From contig BCIO01000002.1 of NCBI GenBank assembly GCA_001599975.1, positions 2,615,883-2,679,882 on the forward strand: DNA of 64,000 nt. The letters are read 5' to 3'. The notes under the pieces are model-generated. The model saw only the letters and a program-made list of their open reading frames with translations. It was not told where the DNA came from and ran no database searches. A program made the translations under genes and the position numbers. Shown here piece by piece: positions 21,987-33,591 of this stretch. Positions within the stretch are counted from its first letter, which is position 1. The number at the start of each line of letters is the position of its first letter. Origin of the DNA: Cystobasidiopsis lactophilus (lineage: Eukaryota; Basidiomycota; Agaricostilbomycetes; Agaricostilbales; Chionosphaeraceae).

Positions 21987-23668
21987 ATGAACGACATTCC
22001 TGACGATACCCGACGACCACCGACCGCAGAGCATCCATCTTGGAAGACCCAACTCGCTCTCCCTCTGCTCTTTCTCCTGCTGGTGATCTTCCTCCTGACC
22101 GACGCCTCGACAAGCACAATGGGCCTTTCCGAAAAGCTGTCTGCTCTTGGTCTGAAATCCGGCAGCAAGCCTTCCGAGGCTGGGGCGGACAGAGGCTCCC
22201 AGCAGCCAAAGCGACGTGGGTGGCGCTCGCCCTTGCCAGTTCTTTGGCAGGGGTGTCCGACATGTTCTGCGCTGACTGAAGTTTGTCGCGATGTTAGACG
22301 TGGCGTATTACACCAACTGGAGCATTTACGGGCGAAAATTCAATCCCCAAGCGCTTCCACATCAGCATCTCACCCACATTCTCTATGCGTTCGCCAATAT
22401 CAAGGACGATGGCGAAGTGCACTTGACTGATGCTTGGTCGGACTCCGACATCCACTTCGATGGCGATTCGTGGAACGACGTCGGCACCAACCTGTACGGC
22501 TGCCTCAAGCAACTCTACCTCCTCAAGAAGAAGAACCCGCACCTCAAAGTCCTTCTAAGCATTGGCGGATGGACCTACAGCCCTCGATTTGTCCAGCCTT
22601 GCTCCACGCCTACCGGTCGCGCCATCTTTGCCAAGAGCGCCACCAAGCTCGTGGAGGACTACGGTTTCGACGGCCTCGACATCGACTGGGAATGTAAGCG
22701 TGCTTTCACTGCTCGTTTGGCGTCAATCAGACTAAGCAAGACTCAGACCCCAAGACTAGCGAACAAGCTCAGCATTACGTGCTATTGCTGAAAGCCTGTC
22801 GGGAAGCGTTGGACGAGCTGCAGCGGTCCAAGCAAGAATCGGAGCCGTATGAGCTCACGATCGCCGCATCTTGTGGCTCCGATTACGAGGTCATGGACAT
22901 CAAGGGCATGGACAAGTACTTGTCGTTTTGGAACTTGATGGCTTACGATTACGCCGGATCATGGGATTCAAAGGCTGGCCATCAAGCGAACGTCTTCGCC
23001 AAAGATGACGGGACCTTCTCCACCTCCAAGGCTGTCTCCTTTTACCTCAAATCTGGCGTCAGGCCCGACAAATTGGTGATTGGTCTTCCTTTGTACGGGC
23101 GCAGCTTCGCCAACACCGACGGCATTGGAGAACCGTTCTCTGGTGTCGGCCAAGGTTCATGGGAGCAGGGCGTGGTACGTTCTGTCCTCCTCTACTCGCT
23201 ATCAGCTATAACAGTGGCAACCCTCCACACAGTATGACTACAAGGCGTTGCCTCTGCCAGGCTCGAAGGAAGAGAGCAGTGACAAGCTACTGGCTTCGTG
23301 GTGCTACAACCCTGGCAGCCGCGAGTTGGTTTCCTACGACACGGTGGATATGGCGGCCAAGAAGGCGGAGTGGATTTGCTCGTCCAAGGTGAGTCTTTTG
23401 AGTCCTCTAGCACCATCAGTGTTTTGTGAATGTGCGGCCAGCTCGGAGGTTCCATGTACTGGGAGGCGAGCGGTACGTGATATCCGACTGCTGGTGGCCA
23501 GCGTTCTCATCACAAGGTTGAGCAGGCGACCACCCTGCCGACTCGCCCAAGTCCATCCTTGCTCGTGTCTCGTCGGTTTTGGCGGCTCACGGTGGCCTGG
23601 AGCACAGTAAAAACCACCTCAACTACCCCAACTCCAAATACGACAACCTCCGCAACCGCATGGAATAG
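21987..23668 (+). CDS. GH18 chitinase with N-terminal membrane anchor
   Basis: Hydrolyses chitin, probably in wall remodelling. Catalytic barrel starts [17 protein letters not shown] or [14 protein letters not shown], depending on the joint near 22220-22295. Then come [23 protein letters not shown] with the catalytic Glu at an exon end, [26 protein letters not shown] and [16 protein letters not shown]. At least five introns. The first in-frame ATG (21987) encodes [20 protein letters not shown], then a hydrophobic [15 protein letters not shown] segment that could be a signal anchor. A second ATG ([11 protein letters not shown]) would give a soluble protein. No chitin-binding module is seen and no Ser/Thr-rich stalk follows the barrel. 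Confidence 0.9.
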
Positions 23669-23848
23669 TCGACCTCGAGGCTACTCTACGTTTTGCCTCA
23701 CGACCAAGGACATTTTTTCCCGTGTCACACGTCGCATGAAGATTCCCTTTCGAGCTGTTTTGCTATGAAGCAAGCGATACCATAGCATGCGATGGAAGAT
23801 CTATCCAAAAATTGTACAATGCAAAGGGCCAGTCCCCCTTCTTACGCT

Positions 23849-26337
23849 TCACCAGAACCGGCTGGCGTACTCTATGAGCATGGTGTCCGAGCTGAAGTTG
23901 GAGTAGAGGAAGACGTCGCGCTTGGAGTAGAGCGTGACGTTCTGGACTCGGTTGAGAGCGTCAATGACCATGGGTGTGATGAAGTCCTGTTCGTCGTGAG
24001 CCTTACGTGAGATTAAAGGACGAAGACGTGAGGTAAGAACAAACCAGAAAGGCGACGTCCACATTGTCGGCTTCCACGTCGTACTGTGTGGCGAGGAAGA
24101 CGGGCGGCTCGTAGTAGGGCAACGGCACATGTTGCGTGTCGTCGCCGAGCCCGGGACACTTGTCGATGGTGTGACTGTGAGAGAAACCTTGAGACGGAAA
24201 TCCAGAAGAGGGATAGCGAGGGAACCAAACTCACTACCCATAGCTCGCCTTCCCACCGAGGACCTCCGCCTCCTCCTGGCTAGCTTCCTTCTTGAGCAAA
24301 TGCATCTCCAAGGCGTGCTCTTGCTCTTCTTCAAATTGAATCAAGGCCTCTCGATCCCCGACGTGCCACTCTTGCAGCCTCGAGTGATACTCCCCATATT
24401 CGTTGAGCGAGGCTAGCAGCTTCTTGGCGGTGGCTACGGGCACGTTGGGCACGAAGACGTTGCGATTGATCTGTGTGCCAATGACCAATGGCTAGCTATC
24501 AGACTCGAAACTGACGGAAAGAAGAAGCCGGGCGCACAAAGGGGAAGACCAAAGACTGCGAGTCCCTCGTGAACGGCCCTTTGGAGATATCAAACCTCGC
24601 AGAGCCCGAATTCAGGACCATGAGCGGCATTGGGTTCTTCCTGTCTTCCCTCTTGAGCAAGCTAGGGAAGACTTGAGTGAGCAAGAGGTGGAAGACGGAG
24701 GACGGGTGGTCGATCGGATGGCGGTAGAGGTAGTAGTTCCTAGGGGAGGTGCCATAGGCAAAAGAAAGGTTCCAGCTCGAGGCGAGGTTGTTGAGCTTGA
24801 GGGAGATGGACTGCCCCCGCTTGGTGTCAAACGTGTCGTCCGTCATCCGGGTGTGATATTTGTACTGTGAGCCGTTAATTGGCTGCAAAACTCTAGCAGA
24901 ATAGGGCGAACAGAGCTCACTGTCCGTCGATTGGCGTCTAGATACCGCCGTTGAAGCTTGGGATGCGCTTCAAAAGTAGTCGACAGCCAGCCGATGGTCT
25001 CGAGATCTGAACGCCTCCTTTTCAACGATAGCCAAAGCTATAGGAGGAAGGAGACCCACATCGACCACTGGCCAAAGTCATCGACTTGCCGTCCAGCTGC
25101 TCGCATGCTCTCACATGGGCGTGCCCTCCGAAGATCAATCTGTGCGGTGTGGAGAATCCTTCGATACCGGGTCCATGTATAAAAGCAAGGAGGCAACGCA
25201 CATTTGAACCTCAGGCAACTCCTTCCTGATGGCTTTATGGATGACCTTCCACTCGTCCGCGCCCACGGGCAAATGGCCAACGAGAAGCACCACATCGACC
25301 TCCTCCCTCTTCAGCTCTGCCAAAAACCAGTCTTGCCTCACAAAATCAGCCATAAACTGAACGTGGATCTCCGGGGCGGAGTAGTTGAAGTTGAACAGCG
25401 TGCCGAACGCCAGCACTCGGCGTTCTTGAGCGGGAGTGACGAAGCGTTTGAAAGGGGAGCCGAAGAGGACAGCGGTGGAGTTGGGGAGAGTGATGTAGAC
25501 GTTAGAGGCGAGGTATGAGTCGCCTATTAAAGGGTAGAAGCGCTGGTGGAAATCGAGCGCCACCGAATAGTCTGTGCAAAATCCCATCCCCTAATGACCG
25601 AAAGCAGACATGAGGTAGAGGGGAATACGCACTGTATAGCTCGTGGTTGCCGACAGTCATCACGTCGTAAGGCAAAGCGGCCATGATTTCAGAAGCCATT
25701 TGACCTCTGATGCCCGGGTCCGCCTGTTTTGCCCTTTCCTTTAGCTTCCACTTCTTCGCCATACAGTCCGGACTCACATCTACCAATCCATTTCCTGTTG
25801 GTTCAAACTTCTGGATCAAGTAGTTCCGAAGGACTTTGAGGGAGCCGGCACGAACCATCGTGAAGGTCCCCACTGTCGACAAGCAACAAGTCGACGTCTC
25901 TCTTGGCCGCCTCCTCTTTTAAATGGGAAGCGAAAGAGTATAAGTCGCCCCAGTCGCCTGTTCGCGATTGCAGACCGAAAATCAGCATGGTAGGACTGAT
26001 TGGGCAGTGTGAAAGCAGTGCGAACCTGAGTAGTTGGGCTCCGGCTCGTTCGATCCCAAATGGCCTCTTAACCAACCTGCATGTCGTCGGCAGTCTGAGA
26101 GATCAGCTCTCTCTGAGGAGAAGGACACAACATGCCGTGGGTGTCAGTCGTAGCCAGCACATTGAGCTCTCCCCAAGGTAAAGCCCCTAATGAAGGCGAG
26201 GAGCGAGGCGAGCCTGAGCCTGGTTGTTGGAATGGCAGCTGCTTAGGGTTTGATTGAAAGCCGAGCGTGGCGGTTGGAAGCAGCAACAGCGACAGTGACA
26301 GCTTGCCCCAGGAACGGAGGCTTGCAGCGTCAAGCAT
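23849..26337 (-). CDS. Secreted or vacuolar calcineurin-like phosphoesterase (5'-nucleotidase type)
   Basis: Metallophosphoesterase resembling the fungal family of yeast YHR202W. About nine exons. The first has a likely signal peptide ([17 protein letters not shown]) and then [13 protein letters not shown], the first metal motif. Next come [36 protein letters not shown] and [17 protein letters not shown], completing the D-x-H, GD, GNHE, GH and GHxH set. A C-terminal nucleotidase-like domain follows ([33 protein letters not shown]). It ends [22 protein letters not shown]. Secretion is inferred from the leader; the substrate is unknown. Confidence 0.85.
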
Positions 26338-26506
26338 GGCTGCTCGGCCCGCTGGCGAGCTGGCACCACTTCGAAGCAGTCACGAATGCACTGAGATGCG
26401 CAATGACAGAAGCAAAACGAGAGCAACCAGCAGTGACAGGCAGCCAAATGCGAGGGGATGACGGACGTCCGCCTCCAAGCTCTTGTCCTGCGAACCAAGG
26501 CCGGCC

Positions 26507-27463
26507 ATGGAATCGCAGTTATCAGGCGCCAAGTTGACGGAGGAGACCAACTTTGTGAAGAAGTCGCTGGACACGCTGGGCAAGCTCAAGGTGAAGCACG
26601 AAGCGACGACGACGCCGGATGCGAGCACGAGAACCCGCAAGGTGCCATTAGCCCAAGTAACGAGCGCTTGTTTTACGCGTCGCAGATCAACGCTGAGAGT
26701 GTGTGCAAAGGTGCCAGTGCAAGCTCCACCGGCGATCGACGACGACGGGGACGCCGAGATGGAATCGACCATCTCACTCGAGATCAAGTGCTCTAAGCCC
26801 GCCTTGACCTACACGCTGGCCGACGCCTCGCTGACCGCGTCCGTCGCTTCGTTAAAGCAGCAAGTCGAGGACGAATGCGGCGGCCCTAAAGTGGACGACC
26901 AGCGCTGGCTCATCAAAGGCAAAGTATTGGCCGACTCCAAGCTGCTCAAAGAGTACTCGGTCGACTCGGCCACTAAGATCACTTTGATGCTCAAGCCTGG
27001 CTCTACCTTCTCCCCTTCCGCCTCCACCCCGGCGGCGGCGACAGCAACAGCGGGCGCAGGAGGCAAGAGCTTGTCCTCCAGCCACGGCCATGGCCACGTC
27101 CGAGTGCCCTCTTTGACGCTCAACACCACCGACCTGGAACCCGAAGTGACCCTGGGCCGCACACACTCGCAGCCGGCGGGGTCGAGCGCCGAGTTCAACG
27201 CCAAGATCGCCAACCCCGACTTTTGGGCCGGCATCCACACCAACCTCAAGGCCAACTTTGGCGGCTCGTCCGTCGGCGCCGGGGAGGAGGCCAAGCGCGT
27301 TTGGGAGGCCTGGTTCAATGCGTCCAAGCAGTGGTTGACGCCCGGCGAGGTGGCGAAGATCAGGGACTTTACCGGCTTGACCGGCATGGCGGGGTGCGCT
27401 GTCTCTCCCCTTGAGATCTTTGCTTGGGCTGATTTGCTGGTTTTGTCTCCTCACAGAGCCTGA
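26507..27463 (+). CDS. Ubiquitin-like domain protein, GET5/UBL4A-like
   Basis: Possible component of the guided-entry pathway for tail-anchored proteins. Three exons give about 274 residues. A short helical N-terminal part (TNFVKKSLDTLGKLKVKHE) precedes a ubiquitin-like fold: TISLEIKCSKPALTYTL, SVASLKQQVEDECGG, QRWLIKGKVLADSKLLKEY, ITLMLKPG. A Ser/Ala-rich linker leads to FWAGIHTNLKANFGG and KQWLTPGEVAKIRDFTGLTG, resembling the C-terminal dimer or binding segment of Get5-type proteins. Both probable introns (69 and 63 nt) are multiples of three with no stop, so the frame stays open straight through the gene. Assignment to GET5 is by the layout and C-terminal motif and is not certain; other UBL proteins are possible. 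Confidence 0.65.
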   Translation: MESQLSGAKLTEETNFVKKSLDTLGKLKVKHEATTTPDASTRTRKVPLAQVTSACFTRRRSTLRVCAKVPVQAPPAIDDDGDAEMESTISLEIKCSKPALTYTLADASLTASVASLKQQVEDECGGPKVDDQRWLIKGKVLADSKLLKEYSVDSATKITLMLKPGSTFSPSASTPAAATATAGAGGKSLSSSHGHGHVRVPSLTLNTTDLEPEVTLGRTHSQPAGSSAEFNAKIANPDFWAGIHTNLKANFGGSSVGAGEEAKRVWEAWFNASKQWLTPGEVAKIRDFTGLTGMAGCAVSPLEIFAWADLLVLSPHRA

Positions 27464-27856
27464 TTCTGTTGGTACTCTGGATTGAACGGCATGGAGGAAG
27501 GCTGAAGTGGCGAGGTGCGCTGTCGCTTTACCTTCAATCAAGCTCCCACTTGATGTTCTTCTGGTGCGGGCGTACAGATGGGCTTGATGTGGAGAAAGGA
27601 GAAGAGGTAGGCTCTCGAATTTTACCGCAAGACCTCTTGGGTCTTTTCTGAAAGGCCCACAACAGAGACGATTGCATGATCTGCCGCAACGGAGGAACAA
27701 GGCTGTTTTTCCCGTGCGTCTTGATTGCTCACCTTAGATCTCGCTGAACACCCTATTCTGACAAGACTTTCAAATGCGCACAGATCCTGAAAGCGGCTCA
27801 ACCCCAGGAAAAAATGAACGATGACCTCTTGAAATGTGCACAAACGACCGTTGACG
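27464..27856. other. Intergenic
   Basis: Downstream of the UBL gene. No domain or exon is convincing here. Confidence 0.35.
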
Positions 27857-28437
27857 ATGCTTGAAACCTTTTCGCCTTGCTTCTGTTTGTCTTTGTGTGC
27901 TTGCTTTGGCGTGGTGAGGACGTATCTCGAGCTATGATAAGGTGCGTGGCACGTCCTCTCCATCTCTAACCTCGAGATGGTGACTTGGCGTGTCTTTTCC
28001 ACAGTCGAATCTGGTTTTCAGATCTGGGCCGTCGCGGAGCAGCAAAGTCAGACTACTCCTCTGACGAGTGGAATTGAACTCAGGCTTCGACCGCCCCTCA
28101 CTCGCCATCTGCCAAGTGAACAGGTGCGCTCATTGGAACCCTTCTAAGACCTGTCCATGACATTGTCATGTTGATTTTAGACTTTCTTTTGCGCCCACAG
28201 AGCGAGCGGTAGATGGAGCGCTTTCGGATATCGAGTGTCTTTTGATTTCTCGTTCCAATTCTCTCGGCGTTTCAATCTACTCTCGCAGGTTTCGGGTGGA
28301 CTGGCTAGAAGGACGATAAGGTGCGGCTTGCCTACCAGAATCAGCGTTGTCCGTTTGCTGATTCTTGTGTTGTGTGGTCACACAGGGAGTGGCGAAATAG
28401 GCAAGCCTCTTCTCTTCTTGCTTCTGGCCGTCTCTAG
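27857..28437 (+). CDS. Candidate spliced gene, unrecognised
   Basis: Three GT-AG blocks with good borders lie in a row: 27942-28004 (or a donor GTGAGG at about 27915), 28124-28180 and about 28322-28384. Joining across the last two gives one open frame containing IWAVAEQQSQTTPL, ELRLRPPLTRHLPSEQ, TFFCAHRASGRWSAFGYR, FDFSFQFSRRFNLLSQ and REWRNRQASSLLASGRL before a stop at 28437. The first exon is uncertain; one choice starts at 27857 with a hydrophobic MLETFSPCFCLSLCACFGV. No family is recognised. It may instead be a spliced non-coding RNA or the 5' leader of the gene at 28905. Confidence 0.3.
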
Positions 28438-28904
28438 CTGACTTGCCATCACTGCAGATCGCTCCATAGCCTCGCAGCTTTGAAATCCTTCAGGCACCTA
28501 CTCGGGGCCTCCTCCGACCTCCAGCTCCCATCTCTATTGCGCAAGCTCCCGTCTCGCTCCGACAACGTTTAGCGCAATCGATTGGGAACAGTGTCGAGTC
28601 AATGAGCGAATTACTACGCGCAGGCCCTAATCTGGTCAGGCTGACCTTCTGTTCTTTGAAGCCCGACGAATGACTGGCTGAGTACGTCACACTTTTTTCA
28701 CCCAAGACCCGCCTCTTGCCTTCCTTTCCTGACGACCACCACAGCCTACCAACAAACAGCAGAGATTTTGCGCCATTGGGCGGCGAGCTCGCCCCAACAC
28801 GTTCCGCGCCCGCCCCCCCTCGCCACCCTTGCTCCTTGGGCTCCGACTCTTCTTCCACGTCGTCCACCCTTCACTTCCTCTTCCGCCTCCGTCCCTGACC
28901 AAAG

Positions 28905-30195
28905 ATGACGCTCATCGACTTTGACAAGGTAGAGCGCAAGCTGACTGGTACTGTAGGTGTCTCCATGCATAAGGAGACACGAATTGAGCCTTGCCGTCGT
29001 GAACCCACAGAAAGCCTGGGTGGCGCCGAGCAGGAAGTCACAGTTGCACGAGCGGGAGAAGCGCCACCGACAGATCGAGGAGTACCGAATCACGGAAGCC
29101 ATGAGGCGGATGGAGCGCGAGGTGTGTTGCGGCTTGCTTCCTTTATCATGTGCAGGACAAACCTGATCAGACACAATGTTTCGTGCACACAGGCCAGGGA
29201 AGACGAGGCCTTCTCCCGCAGGCAGCACCAGCGCATCCGCCGCCTCTCCATGCCTACGATGCGGCCGCCTCCCATCATGCGCGCTCCACCACCCATGGCG
29301 ATCCGACAGTCGGCCTCCGTCGCTCACCTGCCCACGTACCCTTCGTCCGTCCCTTACAACCGCCCCTCGCAAGTGCAGGTCGACCGGCTTGCTCAATCTC
29401 TCGCTTCCCTGGACCTCGCCACCCCGTCGGCCAACTCCCAGCAGCGCCGCCTGGCTTTGGAGAGGCAAAGGCAGTTGCAGGCCGCGCGGTCTGCCGAAGA
29501 GCTGCGAGGATACCAGCAGCAGCAGGCTCTGCTCCGCCGCAAGCAACAGCAGCTGCAGCAGCAACAGCAGCAGCAGATGGCGGCCGCCGCAGCCTTGGAT
29601 CGACAGAGGCGAAGGTCGAGCGCTGCCAGTATGCAAGAGAGGGAAGTTTGGATGCAGCAGCAGCAGGCTTCTCGCAGGAGGGCCCAACAGCAGCAGTTGG
29701 AGCTCGAGCGCGAACGCAGGGAGCGCGAACTCCGCCGCAGGTCGTGGAACGGTCTCCCGCAGAACTTTGGCTCGGTGAGTTGGCCTACCCTTTCATCAGT
29801 TTGGCTTTCCTGGTGGTGAGCTGGCGGCTGTTCATTCACAGCCCATGTCCACCAGCCCCTACAGCTCAGAGTTCGCCTACGAGTCGGGGTATGTTCAACC
29901 TCCGTCGCCATTTGCCAGCTCTCCGTCGTCCGCCACCATGCCTTCACCCTACCAATCCCCTGCCATGTCGTTCACCAGGTCGCCCCGAGTTTCCAACGCG
30001 TCCTTCGCGTCCGCCGGCGAGGCCTTGGCCTACCAGCGCGAGAGGGAGGCCGCTCGGCAAGAGGCTATGCAAAGGCAGCAAGCGTTCTATGGTACACAGC
30101 GGGGCCCTCTCTTTGGCGGATTGGGAGGCCGGCCAGGCGTGGAAAGGAGGAGGAGCCGCAGCGACGCCGGCAGGCAGACGCCTCGCTTCATCTGA
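28905..30195 (+). CDS. Glutamine-rich coiled-coil protein, unknown function
   Basis: Four exons. After MTLIDFDK an intron leads to AWVAPSRKSQLHEREKRHRQ, a basic helical stretch (EEYRITEAMRRMERE), then AREDEAFSRRQHQRIRRLSM. The long third exon encodes a Pro-rich patch and a Gln/Arg helix with a run of Gln codons (about 29513-29578, CAG-rich), likely a long coiled coil or disordered polyQ tract. The last exon is Ser/Pro-rich and ends RSRSDAGRQTPRFI at 30195. No catalytic domain. The uninterrupted CAG-type repeat is probably length-variable between strains. Confidence 0.65.
29513..29578 (+). repeat. CAG/CAA-rich polyglutamine-coding tract
   Basis: Imperfect trinucleotide run in the reading frame of the coiled-coil gene, encoding QQQQALLRRKQQQLQQQQQQ. 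Mixed with CTG, CTC and AAG codons, so probably not hypervariable in its whole length. Confidence 0.8.
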
Positions 30196-30879
30196 TCTGG
30201 TTGTCTAGAAAGGTGCGGCAGCCCACTTGCCTCAGTCCTGATTTGGCATTTGGCTGACGCTCCTTTCGGCTCAATCACAGCCACTGCCAAATCTTTTCGC
30301 CCGTCATCCGCCCGCGCCAAATCTGGCCCACGAATAGAGTGAGCTGCCGCAATCTCCGTGCCCTTGCGCGCGTGCTGACCTCTTACATACAATTATAGGC
30401 CTTTCTCTCCAACAACGTGTCAAATCGACTGTCCATGCTCTCCCCTAATTCGCTTTGGCTCGCCTCTCATCATTCGCGCCACAAAGTCCATATCTGTTCT
30501 TGTCAATTCGCCCATTACCAAGACCCTTCTGCTCCATGTTGCTTTGGGATCTCGCATCAGTTCAATTTCCTTCTAATTCCTAGTCGGTAAGTCTTCACAC
30601 CCAGCAACATCAAGACCATGTCTCAAATGGAAAATCATAGGCTCCATCTTGTCCACACTCTGTCCAAGGCCTTCTTATTACTCTACTTTTGTTGCGCTTT
30701 CTTAATGCCGGCAGCACGTCCTTCGTCTACATCTTGATTCGACTCGGCAGATAATTCGATGGACCATTTTTCGTCTCCTTGCCGTCCTCGTCCTTCTCCC
30801 TCCTGCAGATTTGCTTGTGCATATGCTTCCTTGATGTTCAGAAATAGAGCTTGCAACTTCGACGAGTGTCTACGCAACC
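30196..30879. other. Intergenic
   Basis: AT-richer and pyrimidine-rich compared with the flanking genes. No exon or RNA gene recognised. Confidence 0.35.
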
Positions 30880-31354
30880 ATGAGCGAGCCGTCGGCTTCG
30901 CCACTCAAATCGACTTCTCCGACTTCTGACCTCGACGGTGAACCTTCGTCCGCACTTTTTGCTACTTTGGCCCTTTGCTATGAGTCTGCTGCTCAATTTG
31001 ACTGGGTGGCAGCCCTGCCCTACCCTGCCCTAACTTGAGTCAAGCCGAGAAGTTCTGCTCGACCTTGCGCTCGTTCGTGGACACTTCGTGGACCTGTTGC
31101 AGTTGTTTACTGCGCGGGGATCGACGGTTTTGGGGACTTCATCAAACACAAGGGTCCAGGGTGCCGGTTCCGTTTCAATCCTGGCCAGCAAACCCGACCT
31201 GAAATGGCAAATCTGTCGGCCCGCGCTGTCTCCTCCAAGGGACCTCAAGCCGTGGACAGGGGCCCAGAGAAGGCCCGCGGGCTCGACGCGGCCCAGAGCG
31301 ATCCGATTTGGCCACTCAGGCAACATCAAGCAGCGGCAACTTTTGGAGAATTAA
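30880..31354 (+). CDS. Small protein of unknown function (146 aa), one very short intron
   Basis: An ATG at 30880 opens MSEPSASPLKSTSPTSDLDG and continues to QFDW. A 34-nt segment (31009-31042, GTGGCA...TTGAG with a CTAAC branch-like word) then interrupts the frame, after which SSREVLLDLALVRGHFVDLL and QLFTARGSTVLGTS continue to a stop at 31354. The joined length is an exact multiple of three. The second part is a plausible helical segment followed by a basic tail (GHSGNIKQRQLLEN). No family recognised; the intron is unusually short, so the model needs transcript proof. Confidence 0.45.
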
Positions 31355-31469
31355 GCTTTGGGCGCTGGCGATCTCTTAGCCCCTGCCCGATCAATAATGC
31401 AGGTCTTCCTCTTTGCCAGGCGTCGCCATCTCGCTACCTCAGCTTGCCTAGAGTGCTGTGTTGTCCTGC

Positions 31470-32766
31470 ATGTCGCAAAGTTATGATCCGAGTACCGACA
31501 CTTGGGGCCCGCTAGCCTTCCAAAGGGACGCAATCAACTTGTATGGCCCAGAAACAGTCGGTTGGGCGCTCCAGTACGTGGTCTTCTGCTGCCTGATGGC
31601 GCAAGCTCTTAAGAATCGTCTCAAAGATTTCTCTTTGTCGGCATGAGTGGCACACTCGTCGCTATTCTCGTTTCCGACGCCCAGTCTCCAATTCATCACC
31701 AGAAGTGGACACGCCTCACGTTCTGGGCGCTCAACGTGCTCAATTTGGCGGCATTTGCGCTGTCGGCAGCTGGTCAGTGCTTGTCGCAGATGTTCAGACG
31801 CATTGCTGACCAGGCGGGCCAGACTGCTTCAATCTCCAAACCTCCCAACGCCGCAGCTACGTGAATCTCAACACCTACACCACAGTCGAGTGTATCCAGC
31901 CAGCATTCTCTGGCGTCATTGGGTTGATTGTTCAGACATTTTGGGCTCATCGTTGTTGGAAGGTTCGTGAACGTGCATTTTCCTCCAGGTTAAAGCTCAT
32001 TCTTGGGCCTAAGCTCCTCAACAAAAACCGGGTCTTCCCCTTTATCATCGGATTCTTTATCCTCGGGACGTTCGGAACGGCTTTGGCCTGCACTGCGGAA
32101 CTGTGTGAGTGGTTCTGGATGCTCTCTACTTACCCTTCATCTCACCTAAAGTGGGTTTTTTCAGTCCTTCGAGGCGAAGGCAGCAATGCACCGGGTTTCG
32201 CTAGCGTCATTCTACCGGCCATGCTGGACACCTGGCTCTGTCTTTCTGCGCTGACGGATGCGATCATCACGGCGATCCAAGTAGTGATGCTCTCCAAGAT
32301 GAAGCAGGGCTTCAATAAGACGTGAGTCCTGCTTTTCGTTGTAGCTATAAGGCTCTCAACTCGTCGTTGCTATAGGACCGACGACAAATTGACGGTGATC
32401 ATCCGGCTCACGCTCGAATGCGCCGCCTTGACCACGGTTTTCGCCATCATCGCAGCGGTGACCAGTGCTAGCTTGGCCAACACCCAATTCGTCTGCATCT
32501 ATCTCGTCTTCATGAACCCCATGCCGGCGCTTTACTGCCTCTCATTCTTTTACTGCCTCCTCACGTCGCGGCGGGTGGCGCAAATGGGGACTGTATTCGA
32601 GCATTCAGTGCTCCCAGTCACTGTTTCTCTTACACCCTCGCTAGCAACGGACACCCCGAAGCCTCCAGAGTCGCCGCTGGCTTCGAGCCAAGCTTTCAAG
32701 AGTGAAGGCCTAAAACCTCCGTCCGCTTCGCCTAGATTTGACGTGCAGTTTGTACATTCGCCGTGA
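31470..32766 (+). CDS. Multi-pass membrane protein, DUF6534-like
   Basis: Several hydrophobic segments typical of the basidiomycete DUF6534 family of about seven-helix proteins: LTFWALNVLNLAAFALSAAG, YTTVECIQPAFSGVIGLIVQ, VFPFIIGFFILGTFGTALAC, ILPAMLDTWLCLSALTDAII and LTLECAALTTVFAIIAAVTS. The KTTDDKLTVIIRLTLECA joint matches the conserved domain boundary of this family. At least four introns; the first exon (MSQSYDPSTDTWGP) and the joints up to about 31860 are only partly resolved. The C-terminal tail is Ser/Pro-rich and cytosolic. Function of the family is unknown. The 3' end may overlap that of the convergent GFA gene. Confidence 0.62.
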
Positions 32767-33591
32767 AGGCAGCGCTGGTAGCTGCTGTACTTGATGATAT
32801 AACGACCGACACGATTGTCCTGAACATTTGACTTGGCTGCCATGACCACTGACCGACTTTTGCTCTACAAGTTGCTTCGCGCGGCGCGTCTAGCGGCTTT
32901 GATACCACCGCTGTGTTAAAAATGCGATCACTGCAGCTGGACGTGGCACGTTGCTCACCGTTGTAGTAGCCGCCTTCATGCTGCTCGACTCCCTCAGCCC
33001 CCCGCAACCAGCTCGCCCGGTCCTTTGTGTATTGCTCAATCCGAGGTTTGATGAGAGTTTCCGCCAGGTTAAAGTCGTCAATAGTGCCAATGCGGCAGAC
33101 GCTGTATCCAGGGAAGTTGGAGCCCCTTCTGTAAAGCAGTGAACCGCAATTCGAGCAGAAGAAGTTGGTCATCAGCCCTCCAGATTCGATGGTCTCGGAC
33201 TGTGCAAACGTCTTGAGGATGTCTTGTCCGCGAAGATGTTTCAAGTACTTGTCGTCCACTATGAAGTTGCTTGCGAAAGTGCTCGCGGTGATCTTGCGGC
33301 TGTGGGCCCAGGGGTTTCAGCGTACCCTCCGAGGAAGGCCATTCAGCTATCCTACCAATCTGTGCAGTTGCAGATGAAAGCTTCAACAAAGCCAGGCTTT
33401 TCGGTCGGCTATGAGTCGAATCAGACTGCAGTCATCTTAGCTCGACCTCGATAGCAAAGGCTTACGAACGCTATCTGCACGGAGCCGCAGAAGCAAGTGG
33501 CTGTTGCCTCCCCGTCCCTTGAGTACCCATCTTGTGGACCGGTGCCGGCAAGTGGGATGTACGGTTTGGTTCGGTCGGCAGTGGCGGCCAT
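32732..33591 (-). CDS. GFA-type (glutathione-dependent formaldehyde-activating/CENP-V) zinc protein
   Basis: Small zinc-binding protein of the Mss4-like fold. The start at 33591 gives MAATADRTKPYIPLAGTG, then ATCFCGSVQIAF with the first Cys pair. After an intron, KPGFVEAFICNCTDC has the C-x-C-x2-C site; another intron splits the last Cys codon. Then come RKITASTFASNFIVDD and NFFCSNCGSLLYRRG with the last Cys pair, and KPRIEQYTKDRASWL. The exon ends at GGYYN; the final exon is unsure. One choice runs to a stop at 32732, overlapping the DUF6534 coding end by 35 bp; another stops near 32865. Enzymatic activity cannot be inferred: many family members lack any shown reaction. Confidence 0.82.

Noticed and set aside
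28030-28100. tRNA-like word GTGGAATTGAACTC on the plus strand, resembling a reversed T-loop
   Set aside because: The bases on both sides do not pair as a T-stem and no anticodon arm or acceptor stem could be found.
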